IMG/VR virus record: IMGVR_UViG_3300003177_000027
Location: 1-30,093 of that record
Source: a virus
Strand: one strand, 5' to 3'
Length of the DNA stretch: 30,093 nt
Shown here: positions 6,350 to 15,115 of the stretch, one piece after another
Layout of the letters: every line of letters begins with the position of its first letter
Numbering within the stretch: the first letter of the stretch is position 1
Made by a program: the position numbers and the translations under genes
Notes under the pieces: model-generated
Database searches by the model: none
What the model saw: only the letters and a program-made list of their open reading frames with translations
What the model was told of the DNA's origin: nothing

Positions 6350-7532
6350 AGATGTAGAATTTAATATTGATGTTAGAGGATTTAATGGGTTTCAAAAATT
6401 ACTTGAAGGAGTTACTAAATCTAATGAACAATTTGAAAAATTAGATAAAGTAATGAATAAAAATAGAGATTCTATGAAAGCATTATCTGACTTTAAAGTT
6501 GTTAGGTTTTTTGATTCTATGAATGATAGAATGTTTCAATTTAATAAGAAACAAAAAGGTTTAAAAGCTGCTGGAGGTTATATTGGATTGCTTAAATTAA
6601 AAGTAAAAGAAACATCTAAAATGTTTACTGCAATGACAGGAGAGTCCCTTTTAAGTTTTAAAGGTATTTCAGCTCTTGCAAGAAATTCTACAAAAATGTT
6701 TGGTCCATTATTGTTGTTAACTGCTGCAATTACTATTGGTATGAAAATATGGCAAGAAAATATTGGAGGAGTTCAAACTAAGTGGATAAAATTTTCAGGT
6801 AAAATTAGTAATACGTTTGCAAGAATGGATGCAAACTTTAGAGTTCTTCTTAGAAAATTAAGCCCATTTTTTGATTTTATATTTACTAAATTTTTTGCTG
6901 TATTAACTGGTATATTTGAAGGGTTGTCTTCTGGATTAAAAGTTGTTACATCAATTTTAAGTCCATTAGCTGAAGGCTTAGCATTAATGTTTGGTACTAC
7001 AAATAAAGATGGTTCAAGTTCTGTCGCAATATGGAAAGATATTGGAAAGTGGATTGGTTATGCTGCAATAGCAGCAGCTGGATTTTGGTTAGCATTATCT
7101 GGACCAGTTGGTTTAGTTGTAGCTCTTGGTGCAGGAATTGCACTAGTACTTAAAAAATTTGGATTATTAAAAACAACAGTTAATGGTTTGAAAATTATAT
7201 TTAAAGCATTATATGTAACATCAATAGAACCATTAATTACTGGATTTAAAATAATGTATGATATATTTTCAAATCTTACAAGTCCAGCAAAAATGATACA
7301 TGCAATATTTAAAGATATTGCAGACAATAGTATAATAAAAGCTTTGTTTGGTTCAGATAAAGATACTTCTACTAAATCTAAAGTATCACCTAAAACTGCT
7401 ACAGCAACAAACAATAATACAACTCATAATAACGTAAATCAAAACTTATACTTTAATCAAGCTAATCAATTAAATGTAAATCAAGTTAGCAAAATGTATA
7501 ATCCAATGGTTCAGCTAAATAAAACTAATTAA
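6339..7532 (+). CDS. Tape measure protein (short)
   Basis: This protein of 397 residues follows the chaperone pair, as tape measure genes do. The N-terminal 100 residues are helical and basic; hydrophobic segments follow (around PLLLLTAAITIGMKIW and two in the second half, GYAAIAAAGFWLAL and PVGLVVALGAGIALVL); an asparagine-rich C-terminal tail ends the protein. It sets tail length and is expected to leave the tube during infection. At the rule of thumb of about 0.15 nm per residue the tail would be near 60 nm, which is short for a myovirus. The start ATG lies inside the chaperone extension. Confidence 0.72.
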   Translation: MATKDVEFNIDVRGFNGFQKLLEGVTKSNEQFEKLDKVMNKNRDSMKALSDFKVVRFFDSMNDRMFQFNKKQKGLKAAGGYIGLLKLKVKETSKMFTAMTGESLLSFKGISALARNSTKMFGPLLLLTAAITIGMKIWQENIGGVQTKWIKFSGKISNTFARMDANFRVLLRKLSPFFDFIFTKFFAVLTGIFEGLSSGLKVVTSILSPLAEGLALMFGTTNKDGSSSVAIWKDIGKWIGYAAIAAAGFWLALSGPVGLVVALGAGIALVLKKFGLLKTTVNGLKIIFKALYVTSIEPLITGFKIMYDIFSNLTSPAKMIHAIFKDIADNSIIKALFGSDKDTSTKSKVSPKTATATNNNTTHNNVNQNLYFNQANQLNVNQVSKMYNPMVQLNKTN

Positions 7533-7533
7533 A

Positions 7534-8019
7534 ATGGCAATAACAGAAAATAAAACTTTATATGTAATGGAATTTGCAGATGGAACAACTTTTAATTTAG
7601 ATGTTGTAACTGGTGTTGGTTTATCTAATAATAATTCAATAATAAAATATGAAACTATTGGAGGCGCTGGAGGATATGTTGTTAATACTGGACCATTGAT
7701 TGTTGAAATACCTGTAACATTTACATTAAAATATGATTTACAAACTAATCTTAGAATATATGATATGCTAAGACAAACAACAAACCCTTTTAAATTATTT
7801 TCAAAGTTAGGTGCTTCAGGATTATTTGGTGAATATATTATTGCTAACATTAATACTAATATAGTTGATGGTGCAGAAGTACTTGAAGTTTCATTAACTT
7901 TAACTGAATATAGAAGTGCAAATGTAGAGAAAGTAAATTTAGTTTTACCAACAAACAAAGATGTCAATTCAATTCTTAATTATTTAAAAAATCAAAATTT
8001 GGTAGATAAGAGAGCATAA
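7534..8019 (+). CDS. Probable baseplate/tail hub-associated protein
   Basis: This protein of 161 residues lies between tape measure and hub, the position held by LysM-type or DUF6046-like hub proteins of contractile tails. It is beta-rich at the N-terminus (KTLYVMEFADGTTFNLDVVTG), has a central helix with DLQTNLRIYDMLRQT, and ends with a longer strand pair and a short helix. No LysM motif is obvious. It starts one base after the tape measure stop. Function is inferred from order. Confidence 0.5.
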   Translation: MAITENKTLYVMEFADGTTFNLDVVTGVGLSNNNSIIKYETIGGAGGYVVNTGPLIVEIPVTFTLKYDLQTNLRIYDMLRQTTNPFKLFSKLGASGLFGEYIIANINTNIVDGAEVLEVSLTLTEYRSANVEKVNLVLPTNKDVNSILNYLKNQNLVDKRA

Positions 8020-8020
8020 A

Positions 8021-9133
8021 ATGAAACAATATATCAGAATAACTCAATTTGATGGAACAACAACAGAATTTTCATTATTTGATGGAGTTAGTATTTCAAT
8101 GGATAAGTCAAATACTGTTCAAACAATGAATTTTAATATGCCAGATGGAACAACATATAGTTCAATAATGTCTCAGGATTTACTTCTGGAATATTTTTTT
8201 TCATTAGATAATGTAACATATATTAATTTATTTACAGGTTATATAGATTCCTTAACGCCAAGATTATCAAAAACTACTAAACAATTAGATGTAACAGTTC
8301 TTGATAAATTATCTGTTATGAACAGAGTAACTTTACAATATAATATTAGTATGTCAAGTGTTTTACAATTTATTGAATCTGTAATGGGGTTAGCTAATTC
8401 TAACTTATCTACAAGTTGGGGAACTACATTTACATATTCACTTAATGGAATTACAGATAAAATTGTAGCTAAAGATATTACTCCAACAGGAAATGTACTA
8501 GAAGCTTTTCAAGAATTAAAAGACAATATTCCTATTTATATAAATTATATTTCACAAACAAACAACATTGAATTTACTGTACCAAGTTTTTTGCAATTTA
8601 ATAAAACTATACAAGTGTATGATTTTGATATTAAAACAAATGTTCTTGGAACTTTAGATTATGGAAATATTGCTTCAGATATTAATGCAGTTGTTTATAT
8701 TGGAACTGGTGGAGTTTTAGGACAAGCAGTTGATTTTATAAGTTTAGTTAATACTGGTAAGAAAAAAGTTATTTACAGATATGATTATTCTACAGGTAAT
8801 AAAGAAAAACTTGAAGAAATGGCAAGACAAGAATTACTTGACAGACAACGTAACCATAAGATTGGTTTTACTATTCCAATAACTAACACAACTTTAAAAA
8901 TGAAACTTGGAGAACAATTTACTATTAAAGATTATAATAGATTTACAGGAAGAGAAATTTTCATAATAGATTCAATTGATTATACTATTGGTAAAAATGA
9001 TGTCGTAATGAATATAACAGGGTATGCACATACATTAACAGAGTTTCCAGAAAAAATAGTATTACAAAAGTTTGGAGTTGCAGATGAAGATACATTACAA
9101 GTTAATGCTAAAGTAAACGGACAAATACAATAA
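8021..9133 (+). CDS. Baseplate hub protein (gpD/gp27-like)
   Basis: This protein of 370 residues resembles late control protein D and T4 gp27, the trimeric baseplate hub that joins tube and spike. Seen: an N-terminal strand-rich segment (EFSLFDGVSISMDKSN), the domain opening YINLFTGYIDSLTPRLSKT, a central part with GNVLEAFQELKD and DNIPIYINYISQTN, then the typical run of helix EKLEEMARQELLDRQRNHK followed by the hub-closing strands (KLGEQFTIKDYNRFTGREIF). The order hub-spike-gp25-J that follows supports it. Cellular site: virion baseplate. Confidence 0.75.
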   Translation: MKQYIRITQFDGTTTEFSLFDGVSISMDKSNTVQTMNFNMPDGTTYSSIMSQDLLLEYFFSLDNVTYINLFTGYIDSLTPRLSKTTKQLDVTVLDKLSVMNRVTLQYNISMSSVLQFIESVMGLANSNLSTSWGTTFTYSLNGITDKIVAKDITPTGNVLEAFQELKDNIPIYINYISQTNNIEFTVPSFLQFNKTIQVYDFDIKTNVLGTLDYGNIASDINAVVYIGTGGVLGQAVDFISLVNTGKKKVIYRYDYSTGNKEKLEEMARQELLDRQRNHKIGFTIPITNTTLKMKLGEQFTIKDYNRFTGREIFIIDSIDYTIGKNDVVMNITGYAHTLTEFPEKIVLQKFGVADEDTLQVNAKVNGQIQ

Positions 9134-9135
9134 AA

Positions 9136-9750
9136 ATGGACTTAAGTATATTAAAATCAATAACAAATAATATTAAAGAAAAAATAGAACATGTTTTATT
9201 TTCTACTTTTATGAAAATTCAAGTAAAAGAAATTACAGAAACTAATGGACAATTATTCATTAAAGGAATAAATGTATATACAAGAATTGGAATAGAAAAT
9301 ATTAAACTGTCTAGTCCTCATCTTAGCAATGGTTCAGGTATAGTAAGATATCCTAATGTTGGAGATTTTATTTTAGTATTACATTTATTTGGAGAATATA
9401 TTATGATTGCAAGTATTTATGATGACTTTAGTTTAATTCAAGATAATCAAGTTAATATGACAAACAAAGATGAAATGCTTTTAGTAAACAAAGCTTGGGG
9501 AAGTCATATAAGATTTCTAACAGATGATATGATTATAATAAAAACTAAATCTGGTTCTAAGATAAAACTAAATGAAACTACTGGAGAATTCAAAGTATTT
9601 GATAAAAATAATTATGGATTTCAGTGTGATGGAAATGGTAATATAAACATTTATGGAAATGTAACATTTAATGGAACTGTGACAGGACTTACCTCGGCAA
9701 CTGGTGGAACTGTCACAGGAACAAATCCAAAGAATCCAGGAACATTTTAA
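9136..9750 (+). CDS. Baseplate spike protein (gpV-like)
   Basis: This protein of 204 residues follows the hub and fits the central spike (P2 gpV or Mu gp45 family): an OB-fold domain with VKEITETNGQLFIKGINVYT and VRYPNVGDFILVLHLFGEY, then a short repetitive beta-region whose strands alternate in IKTKSGSKIKLNETTG and GNINIYGNVTFNGTVTG, the pattern of a trimeric beta-helix needle. The C-terminus lacks the usual HxH iron site, so a separate tip protein may exist or be dispensable. It pierces the host envelope on contraction. Confidence 0.75.
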   Translation: MDLSILKSITNNIKEKIEHVLFSTFMKIQVKEITETNGQLFIKGINVYTRIGIENIKLSSPHLSNGSGIVRYPNVGDFILVLHLFGEYIMIASIYDDFSLIQDNQVNMTNKDEMLLVNKAWGSHIRFLTDDMIIIKTKSGSKIKLNETTGEFKVFDKNNYGFQCDGNGNINIYGNVTFNGTVTGLTSATGGTVTGTNPKNPGTF

Positions 9751-9764
9751 TTAAATTTATAAAT
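9749..9764 (+). promoter_or_regulatory. TATA-type late promoter, copy 3
   Basis: Exact 16-mer AATTAAATTTATAAAT that overlaps the spike stop codon and begins 40 bases before the ATG at 9789. No Shine-Dalgarno site. Confidence 0.78.
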
Positions 9765-9788
9765 ATTAATTTTAATATTTATATTATA

Positions 9789-10187
9789 ATGGTAGATATA
9801 TATGGAACAGATGTTGAATTTAGTTTCGTTAATAATGATGTTTTATTTAGTAATTATAGTGATTTTGCTACTATTACTGGAATAAGTAATTTGCAACAAG
9901 CAATTCTAAATAGACTATACACTCCAAAAGGTGAGCTTATAAGCCATCTTTCTTATGGAAGTAATCTAAATTTATTAATTGGAGCACCTCAAGATGCAAC
10001 AACACAAGCTTCAGCAATTTCATATATTTATACTGCTCTTGCAGACGAGGCAAGGATAACAACAATTAATGATGTTATAGTTGGTTTCACAACTTTAAGT
10101 GGTAAAACATATTTAGACATAACATTAAATTATACACCAGTAAATTCAGTAGTTCCTGAAACTTTAGTAATACAATATAATATATAA
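9789..10187 (+). CDS. Baseplate wedge protein (gp25/gpW-like)
   Basis: This protein of 132 residues belongs to the gp25-like/gpW family, which nucleates sheath assembly at the baseplate. The signature is clear: an N-terminal strand, the helix SNLQQAILNRLYTPKGEL, the turn SHLSYGSNLNLLIGAP, then a helix, ADEARITTINDVIV and closing strands with YLDITLNYTPV. The EARI motif is the gp25 hallmark for sheath contact. It has its own leaderless-type promoter and is followed, one base after its stop, by the J gene. Confidence 0.85.
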   Translation: MVDIYGTDVEFSFVNNDVLFSNYSDFATITGISNLQQAILNRLYTPKGELISHLSYGSNLNLLIGAPQDATTQASAISYIYTALADEARITTINDVIVGFTTLSGKTYLDITLNYTPVNSVVPETLVIQYNI

Positions 10188-10188
10188 A

Positions 10189-12456
10189 ATGGCATTCAAG
10201 ACAAAAAATTTTGCAGATATAGTTAACTCAGTAGTTGCTCATCTGACAGCAAATAATCAAAACATTACTGATTTAAATATTGGTTCTGTAATAAGAAGTT
10301 TAGTAGAAGGTTATGCATTAGAATTAGATGATGTAACAAACAATGGATTATACCAACAAATACAAGCAGTTTATGATGCAACAAGAATAAGTACAGCTAC
10401 TGCAACAGACTTAGATGAATTAGTTTCATTAGTAGGAGTTACAAGAAATCCTGGAAGTAAATCAACTGGTAATTTAACATTACAAAGAACAACTCCAGCT
10501 TTAGCAGATTTCACAGTGCCAGTAAATTCCTTATTTTCAATCCAACCTGCAGGAATAACAAATGTATTAAGATTTACATCAGATTCAGATATAATATTTA
10601 ATAAAAATATAGCTGCTGAATCACATTCATTTGCAGATGGTATTTATGAATATCCTTTGACTCAAAGATTTTATGATAATGTAACTAGTATTGCTGGAAC
10701 AGTTGCAACTGTTCCTCATACATTTTCATTAACAACAGATTATTTATTGACTAAAAATGTTGTTAACAAAACAATAATTGATTTACCAACTATTGCTTCA
10801 GTTGATACAGCAGAAGCAACAACAGGTTGGGCAGTTTCAACATCAGCTGCAGCTTTAACAACAGATACAGTAAATTTTAGACAAGGAACTAAGTCATTGA
10901 AATTAGGTAAATCTGGAATTACAACTGACACATTAAAATATACAAAAACAATTTCTACATCAGTTGATTTAACTGGTAAGTCTTTTTCATTTTGGTTAAG
11001 AATACAAGATGCAGCAACACTTGCTAAAATATTAACTTCGTATTACAGATTAGGTTCCAGCTCTTCAAATTATATTGAATGGAATTTATCAAATGCTTCA
11101 TTATCCACAGGTTGGAATTTAATAACTTTAAACACAGCAAATGCAACAACTGTTGGAACACCTGACGTAACCTCAATTACATTTATGGAATTTGATTTTA
11201 GAACAAATAACGTAACAGATATTATAACTTCTGGATTGATAAATATTGATTATATGTTTTTTTCAAATACAATTGCATATAATGGAGACATAATTACATT
11301 TGTACCAACAGGAACATTACCAGATAATGGAACTAACTTTTTAGTTGATTATGTGCCATTATCGGTTGAAGTTCCAATTACAGCAGAATTAGTTGGAGTT
11401 CAATATAATGTTATTCCAGGAAAAGTAACTTATATGGTTTCGTCAATTCCAGATATTGTTTCTGTAAATAATTATTCATTATTAGCTGGAGGAACAGATA
11501 TTGAAACAGATACAGCATTAAGAAATAGAGTTTTGAATACTTCGTTTTCAACAGGGAAAGCTACAACATCAGCAATACAATCAGCAGTAATTGCTTTGCC
11601 TTATGTAACTTCAGCAGTAGTAGATGATATGCCTACATTTACAGCAACCAATGAAGCACATACATATACAACTGGAACAAGTTTATATGCTTTGGCTCAA
11701 GATTTTGGACAAGTAGATTCTACATTAACATTAGTTGATGCAACAAATTCAACATTAAATGGGGCATTAAATGGAACAGCTACAACAATAACTATAACCT
11801 CTACAACAAGTTATGCAACATCAGGATTTATTAAAATTGATAATGAAGTTATAAGTTATACAGGTAAGACTGGAACAACTTTAACAGGTTGTATAAGAGG
11901 AGTTGAAGGTACAACAGCAACAACACATTTAACAGCAGCAGCAGCACAACAATGGTATAAACCTTCAGTTGATTATAATATTACAGACATTAATGAGATA
12001 CAATTTTTAACAGCTTATCATCCAGCTAATACAAAAGTATTCAATGTCACATATAATTGGAGACAAGTAGGTCACATCTCCTTATTCATTGGAGGAACTT
12101 CTACTTTTTCAGCAGCACAACAAACTGAAATTGATACAACAATTGATGCAAATAAAGCTGCAGGAATATTTAGAACTTGGACAACTCCAACAATTGTAAA
12201 TGTAAATGTAACTGCTTCAATAAATATAAAAACAGGTTATACATATGCAACAGTTAGAGATGCTGTTATTGCTGCATTGACTTTGAAATTAAATTCATAT
12301 CCTATTGGAACTTCTGTTTATGTATCACAATTAATTGATACAATAATGTTAGTGCCTGGAGTGAATTATACAAATGTAACTACACCTGCTGGAACAACAA
12401 CTATAACAACTTCACAACAACCTAAATCAGGAACATTATTAATTAGTCAAGTATAA
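10189..12456 (+). CDS. Baseplate J-like protein with two inserted domains
   Basis: This protein of 755 residues is a baseplate J family wedge protein; family members usually have 300-500 residues. J-type core: N-terminal SVIRSLVEGYALELDDVT, VPVNSLFSI, then GTDIETDTALRNRVL and the C-terminal domain with GYTYATVRDAVIAAL, YVSQLIDTIMLVPGV. Two insertions make up the extra length. Residues about 200-360 form a jelly-roll, carbohydrate-binding-module-like domain (RQGTKSLKLG, LTGKSFSFWLRIQD). Residues about 515-590 hold a small beta module with GFIKIDNEVISYTGKTG and GCIRGVEGTTATTHL. The baseplate itself may thus bind the host surface. Confidence 0.8.
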   Translation: MAFKTKNFADIVNSVVAHLTANNQNITDLNIGSVIRSLVEGYALELDDVTNNGLYQQIQAVYDATRISTATATDLDELVSLVGVTRNPGSKSTGNLTLQRTTPALADFTVPVNSLFSIQPAGITNVLRFTSDSDIIFNKNIAAESHSFADGIYEYPLTQRFYDNVTSIAGTVATVPHTFSLTTDYLLTKNVVNKTIIDLPTIASVDTAEATTGWAVSTSAAALTTDTVNFRQGTKSLKLGKSGITTDTLKYTKTISTSVDLTGKSFSFWLRIQDAATLAKILTSYYRLGSSSSNYIEWNLSNASLSTGWNLITLNTANATTVGTPDVTSITFMEFDFRTNNVTDIITSGLINIDYMFFSNTIAYNGDIITFVPTGTLPDNGTNFLVDYVPLSVEVPITAELVGVQYNVIPGKVTYMVSSIPDIVSVNNYSLLAGGTDIETDTALRNRVLNTSFSTGKATTSAIQSAVIALPYVTSAVVDDMPTFTATNEAHTYTTGTSLYALAQDFGQVDSTLTLVDATNSTLNGALNGTATTITITSTTSYATSGFIKIDNEVISYTGKTGTTLTGCIRGVEGTTATTHLTAAAAQQWYKPSVDYNITDINEIQFLTAYHPANTKVFNVTYNWRQVGHISLFIGGTSTFSAAQQTEIDTTIDANKAAGIFRTWTTPTIVNVNVTASINIKTGYTYATVRDAVIAALTLKLNSYPIGTSVYVSQLIDTIMLVPGVNYTNVTTPAGTTTITTSQQPKSGTLLISQV

Positions 12457-12457
12457 A

Positions 12458-13030
12458 ATGAGCTCAAAAAAAATATTAAGAAATCTTCCATCACATTGGT
12501 CAGGTAAGAATATAGATGATTTTGCTAATGCAGTTATTGCAGAATTAGATTTATTTGTAACTGAAACTAACAATGTTAAGAAAACTATTCAACTTGGAAC
12601 AGCAGATGGAATTTATCTAGATGCTATTGGACAAATTTTTGGCTTAGGTAGAAATACTGGAGAAACAGATTTAGTTTTCAGAAGTAGAATAAAATCTTTC
12701 TGGACAACAATAAATTCATCAGGAACAAGTGATGATATTAAATCTGTAATAAGCAGAGTTACTGGAATTGCAACTTCAGGAATTACTGTAACAGATATAA
12801 GCCCAGCAAAAATAAAAATACAATTTGATGTTGGAACTAATTTTGATTTAATAAATACAGCAGGAGCAGCAATAAATTCTAGTAAAGCATCTGGAGTTTA
12901 TACAATTCTTGAAGCAACATCATCAACTGTTGATACAACTACAACTTCAGATATAATTTCAGTAAGTATTACAATTTTAGATAGAACTTATGGATTACTT
13001 AGATACGGAACTATTAATTCAACTTATTAA
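12458..13030 (+). CDS. Baseplate protein, gpI/Mu gp48-like
   Basis: This protein of 190 residues follows J, the place of P2 gpI or Mu gp48, which links the baseplate to the fibres. The N-terminal helix (IDDFANAVIAELDLFVTE), then ADGIYLDAIGQIFGLGRN and the repeat FRSRIKSFWTTINSSGT are the usual DUF2313-type pattern: 'LD.IG...G..R...E.D..FR.R'. The C-terminal half is strand-rich and ends with a Gly-Leu-Leu-Arg-Tyr segment. It starts one base after J. A 45-base gap follows, which holds the next promoter. Confidence 0.7.
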   Translation: MSSKKILRNLPSHWSGKNIDDFANAVIAELDLFVTETNNVKKTIQLGTADGIYLDAIGQIFGLGRNTGETDLVFRSRIKSFWTTINSSGTSDDIKSVISRVTGIATSGITVTDISPAKIKIQFDVGTNFDLINTAGAAINSSKASGVYTILEATSSTVDTTTTSDIISVSITILDRTYGLLRYGTINSTY

Positions 13031-13034
13031 AATT

Positions 13035-13050
13035 AATTAAATTTATAAAT
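13035..13050 (+). promoter_or_regulatory. TATA-type late promoter, copy 4
   Basis: Exact 16-mer AATTAAATTTATAAAT that begins 40 bases before the ATG at 13075. The following A/T-only bases match those after the copy at 5566 almost base for base. Confidence 0.78.
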
Positions 13051-13074
13051 ATAAATTATAATATTATTAATATA

Positions 13075-13494
13075 ATGGTAAAAGATACTCAAGAAGTAAC
13101 AGGAAGAATCAGAATTTACGAAAATGATTCACTTGTCTTAGATGAAAAAAATATTGTTACTACTTTAGGTAAAAGTCTATACGCTTCAATTTTAGCTGGA
13201 ACAGGAACAATACCTTCACATCTTGGAGTAGATACATCAGCTACTGTTTATACTGCAGGTTCAACAGTTTTAACAACTGAAGTTATAAGAAAAGGTATTA
13301 ATTTAATTAATACTGCAGCAAATCAAGTTAATTTTGAATTTATTATTTTACCTGGTGAAGCAGTAGGTGCTTGGAATGGTATAGGTTTATTTAATGCAGC
13401 AACAGCAGGAACAATGAGTAATGTTCATAATTTAGCATACACACATAACACAGCGGATGCAATTAAAATAATTTGGAGTGTTATAATTAATTAA
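13075..13494 (+). CDS. Tail fibre-region structural protein
   Basis: This protein of 139 residues lies in the tail fibre region. It resembles small phage proteins with a conserved order: N-terminal strand pair (TGRIRIYENDSLVLDEKN), helix with SLYASIL, LGVDTSATVYTAGSTVLTTE, RKGINLIN, and a late EFIILPGEAVGAWNGIGLFN. Such proteins are often annotated as tail or fibre-associated, and the fold is probably a beta sandwich on the baseplate rim. The role is inferred. It has its own leaderless-type promoter and leads a transcript of fibre genes up to 15950. Confidence 0.55.
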   Translation: MVKDTQEVTGRIRIYENDSLVLDEKNIVTTLGKSLYASILAGTGTIPSHLGVDTSATVYTAGSTVLTTEVIRKGINLINTAANQVNFEFIILPGEAVGAWNGIGLFNAATAGTMSNVHNLAYTHNTADAIKIIWSVIIN

Positions 13495-13497
13495 AAA

Positions 13498-13569
13498 ATG
13501 GAAGAAATAAAAGGAATATTAAATTGTGCTTGCGTAAGTATAAAAGATGATGGTAGGAGGTGCTTCTGA
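13498..13569 (+). CDS. Possible 23-residue peptide, coupled to the next gene
   Basis: A short open frame begins three A after the preceding stop (the local TAA-AAA-ATG pattern) and ends in TGATG, overlapping the next start by one base. It encodes 23 residues with three cysteines (NCAC...RCF). It includes the Shine-Dalgarno site of the next gene. It may be a real peptide or only a leader that carries ribosomes to the next start. No family recognised. Confidence 0.4.
   Translation: MEEIKGILNCACVSIKDDGRRCF
13555..13562 (+). promoter_or_regulatory. Strong Shine-Dalgarno site
   Basis: AGGAGGTG with 8 bases between AGGAGG and the ATG at 13569. It decides the start of the fibre gene over the in-frame upstream TTG-type codon at 13560, which lies inside the site. 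Confidence 0.75.
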
Positions 13570-15113
13570 TGGTGTATCGAGCAGTAGAAGGAAATATAGG
13601 ATATGCAGTTGAAATAAATCAAGGAATTATTTCAGGTAAAAATGCATGGATAAGTGGAGCATTAAGTTCTGTAACAGGAACTGACATGAATGTAGCTATT
13701 TCAAGTGGTTCATTATTATATAATAAACTTCCAATTAATATTACTGGTGCAACAGTTACAATTTCTGCAGCTGACACAGTTAATCCAAGATTAGATTTAA
13801 TTGTTTGGAATGGATCAGCATTAGTTGTGATTCCCGGAACACCAAATGTAAATCCAGTTCCTGCAGATTATAATATTGATACAACAGTTGTATTAGATAT
13901 GGTTCTTGTAAATGCAAATGTAACAGCAATTACTTCAGGTAACATAACAGATTATAGAACTGAAGCAGTTATTGGTGGAGGACTTAAAAATTTTACACAA
14001 TCCTTTACTAACGTTACAGCAGTAGTTGTAAATCATAATTTAAATGATTTACAACCTACAGTAACAGTTGTTGATAGTACAAATAATATATTAAATCCTT
14101 CAAGCATAACAATAACAAATGCTAATTCATTAGTTGTTAATTTTGCAGTACTTACAACTGGAGTTATTTCAGTTAAAGGAGGACAGTTTACAGCACAAGC
14201 ATCTGGAGTTCCAGTTGCTTCAACAAATGGAAATATGTTAGTTGATAATGGAACTTCTTATACTGCATTACCAGTTGGAAGTTCAGGACAAGTATTAACA
14301 ACAGATGGAACAAATGTATTATGGGGTCAAGGTTCAGCACCTACAGCTAAACATACTGCATTATTATCATATAGAACATTACAAGCAAATAATACTTTTG
14401 TAAATGGAGATGGTTTAGTTGTAGATGAATTCACAACTGCAGCAGGAACTAATTCAACTAAAACTTCAGGTATAGCTGCATTTGGAGGAACTAAACTTGT
14501 ATTACCTAATGGAGCAGGAACACATACAACTCCTTTACCTAATGCTTCTGGATCTACAGTAGGTACAGGATTAGTTTTTACTATGTCTACTGTAAATAAC
14601 GTATTTATTAATAGTTTAACTGCAACATTAACAAATGGATCTTTTTATGTAAAATTTATTTATACTGATGGTACTTCATACCAATCTGTATTATTAGGCT
14701 CCACAGGAGGAAGTTTTACTTTTACTGGTTCTAACCCTAATCCTACAAAATCAGTTGCACAAGCAGGAATAGGTATAGATCCAATTTATGGAGGAACAGT
14801 TAGTTTTGCTTCAGGGTATTATACTTCAAATAATTTTGCTTTATCTGGAACTGCAGTTTGTAATTCAAATACTCAAACATTGACAGGAGCAGAAAGAAAT
14901 TTATTAGTTTATTCTGATAAAACACTTCCAACAAATACAAGTATGACTGTAGATATTTCAGATGGAACAACAACATTAGCTGCCCAACCATTTGATACTG
15001 TAATTGATATTAGTACATTAGGCGCAGGAACTTTAAGTTTAACATTTAACTTAGCTACTACTGATACAGCAGTTACTCCAAGCTTGAAAGGTTATGGAGT
15101 TTATATTAATTAA
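13569..15113 (+). CDS. Tail fibre or receptor-binding protein
   Basis: This protein of 514 residues has an N-terminal attachment region typical of baseplate-linked fibre proteins (GNIGYAVEINQGIISGKNAW and INPRLDLIVW-type strand: NPRLDLIVWNGSALVVIPG), a linker with NFTQSFTNVTAVVVNHNLND, a repeated phage-type motif around GSSGQVLTTDGTNVLWGQG, and a large C-terminal beta domain likely to bind the host. It is rich in Thr, Ser, Asn and Gly and has no catalytic motif. The start is fixed by a strong Shine-Dalgarno site. It is followed at two bases by the next gene. Confidence 0.65.
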   Translation: MVYRAVEGNIGYAVEINQGIISGKNAWISGALSSVTGTDMNVAISSGSLLYNKLPINITGATVTISAADTVNPRLDLIVWNGSALVVIPGTPNVNPVPADYNIDTTVVLDMVLVNANVTAITSGNITDYRTEAVIGGGLKNFTQSFTNVTAVVVNHNLNDLQPTVTVVDSTNNILNPSSITITNANSLVVNFAVLTTGVISVKGGQFTAQASGVPVASTNGNMLVDNGTSYTALPVGSSGQVLTTDGTNVLWGQGSAPTAKHTALLSYRTLQANNTFVNGDGLVVDEFTTAAGTNSTKTSGIAAFGGTKLVLPNGAGTHTTPLPNASGSTVGTGLVFTMSTVNNVFINSLTATLTNGSFYVKFIYTDGTSYQSVLLGSTGGSFTFTGSNPNPTKSVAQAGIGIDPIYGGTVSFASGYYTSNNFALSGTAVCNSNTQTLTGAERNLLVYSDKTLPTNTSMTVDISDGTTTLAAQPFDTVIDISTLGAGTLSLTFNLATTDTAVTPSLKGYGVYIN

Positions 15114-15115
15114 AA

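Noticed and set aside
7515-7967. Minus-strand open frame of 150 codons opposite the hub-associated gene
   Set aside because: Low-complexity hydrophobic translation caused by AT-rich coding on the other strand; the plus-strand gene fits the tail order and junction pattern.
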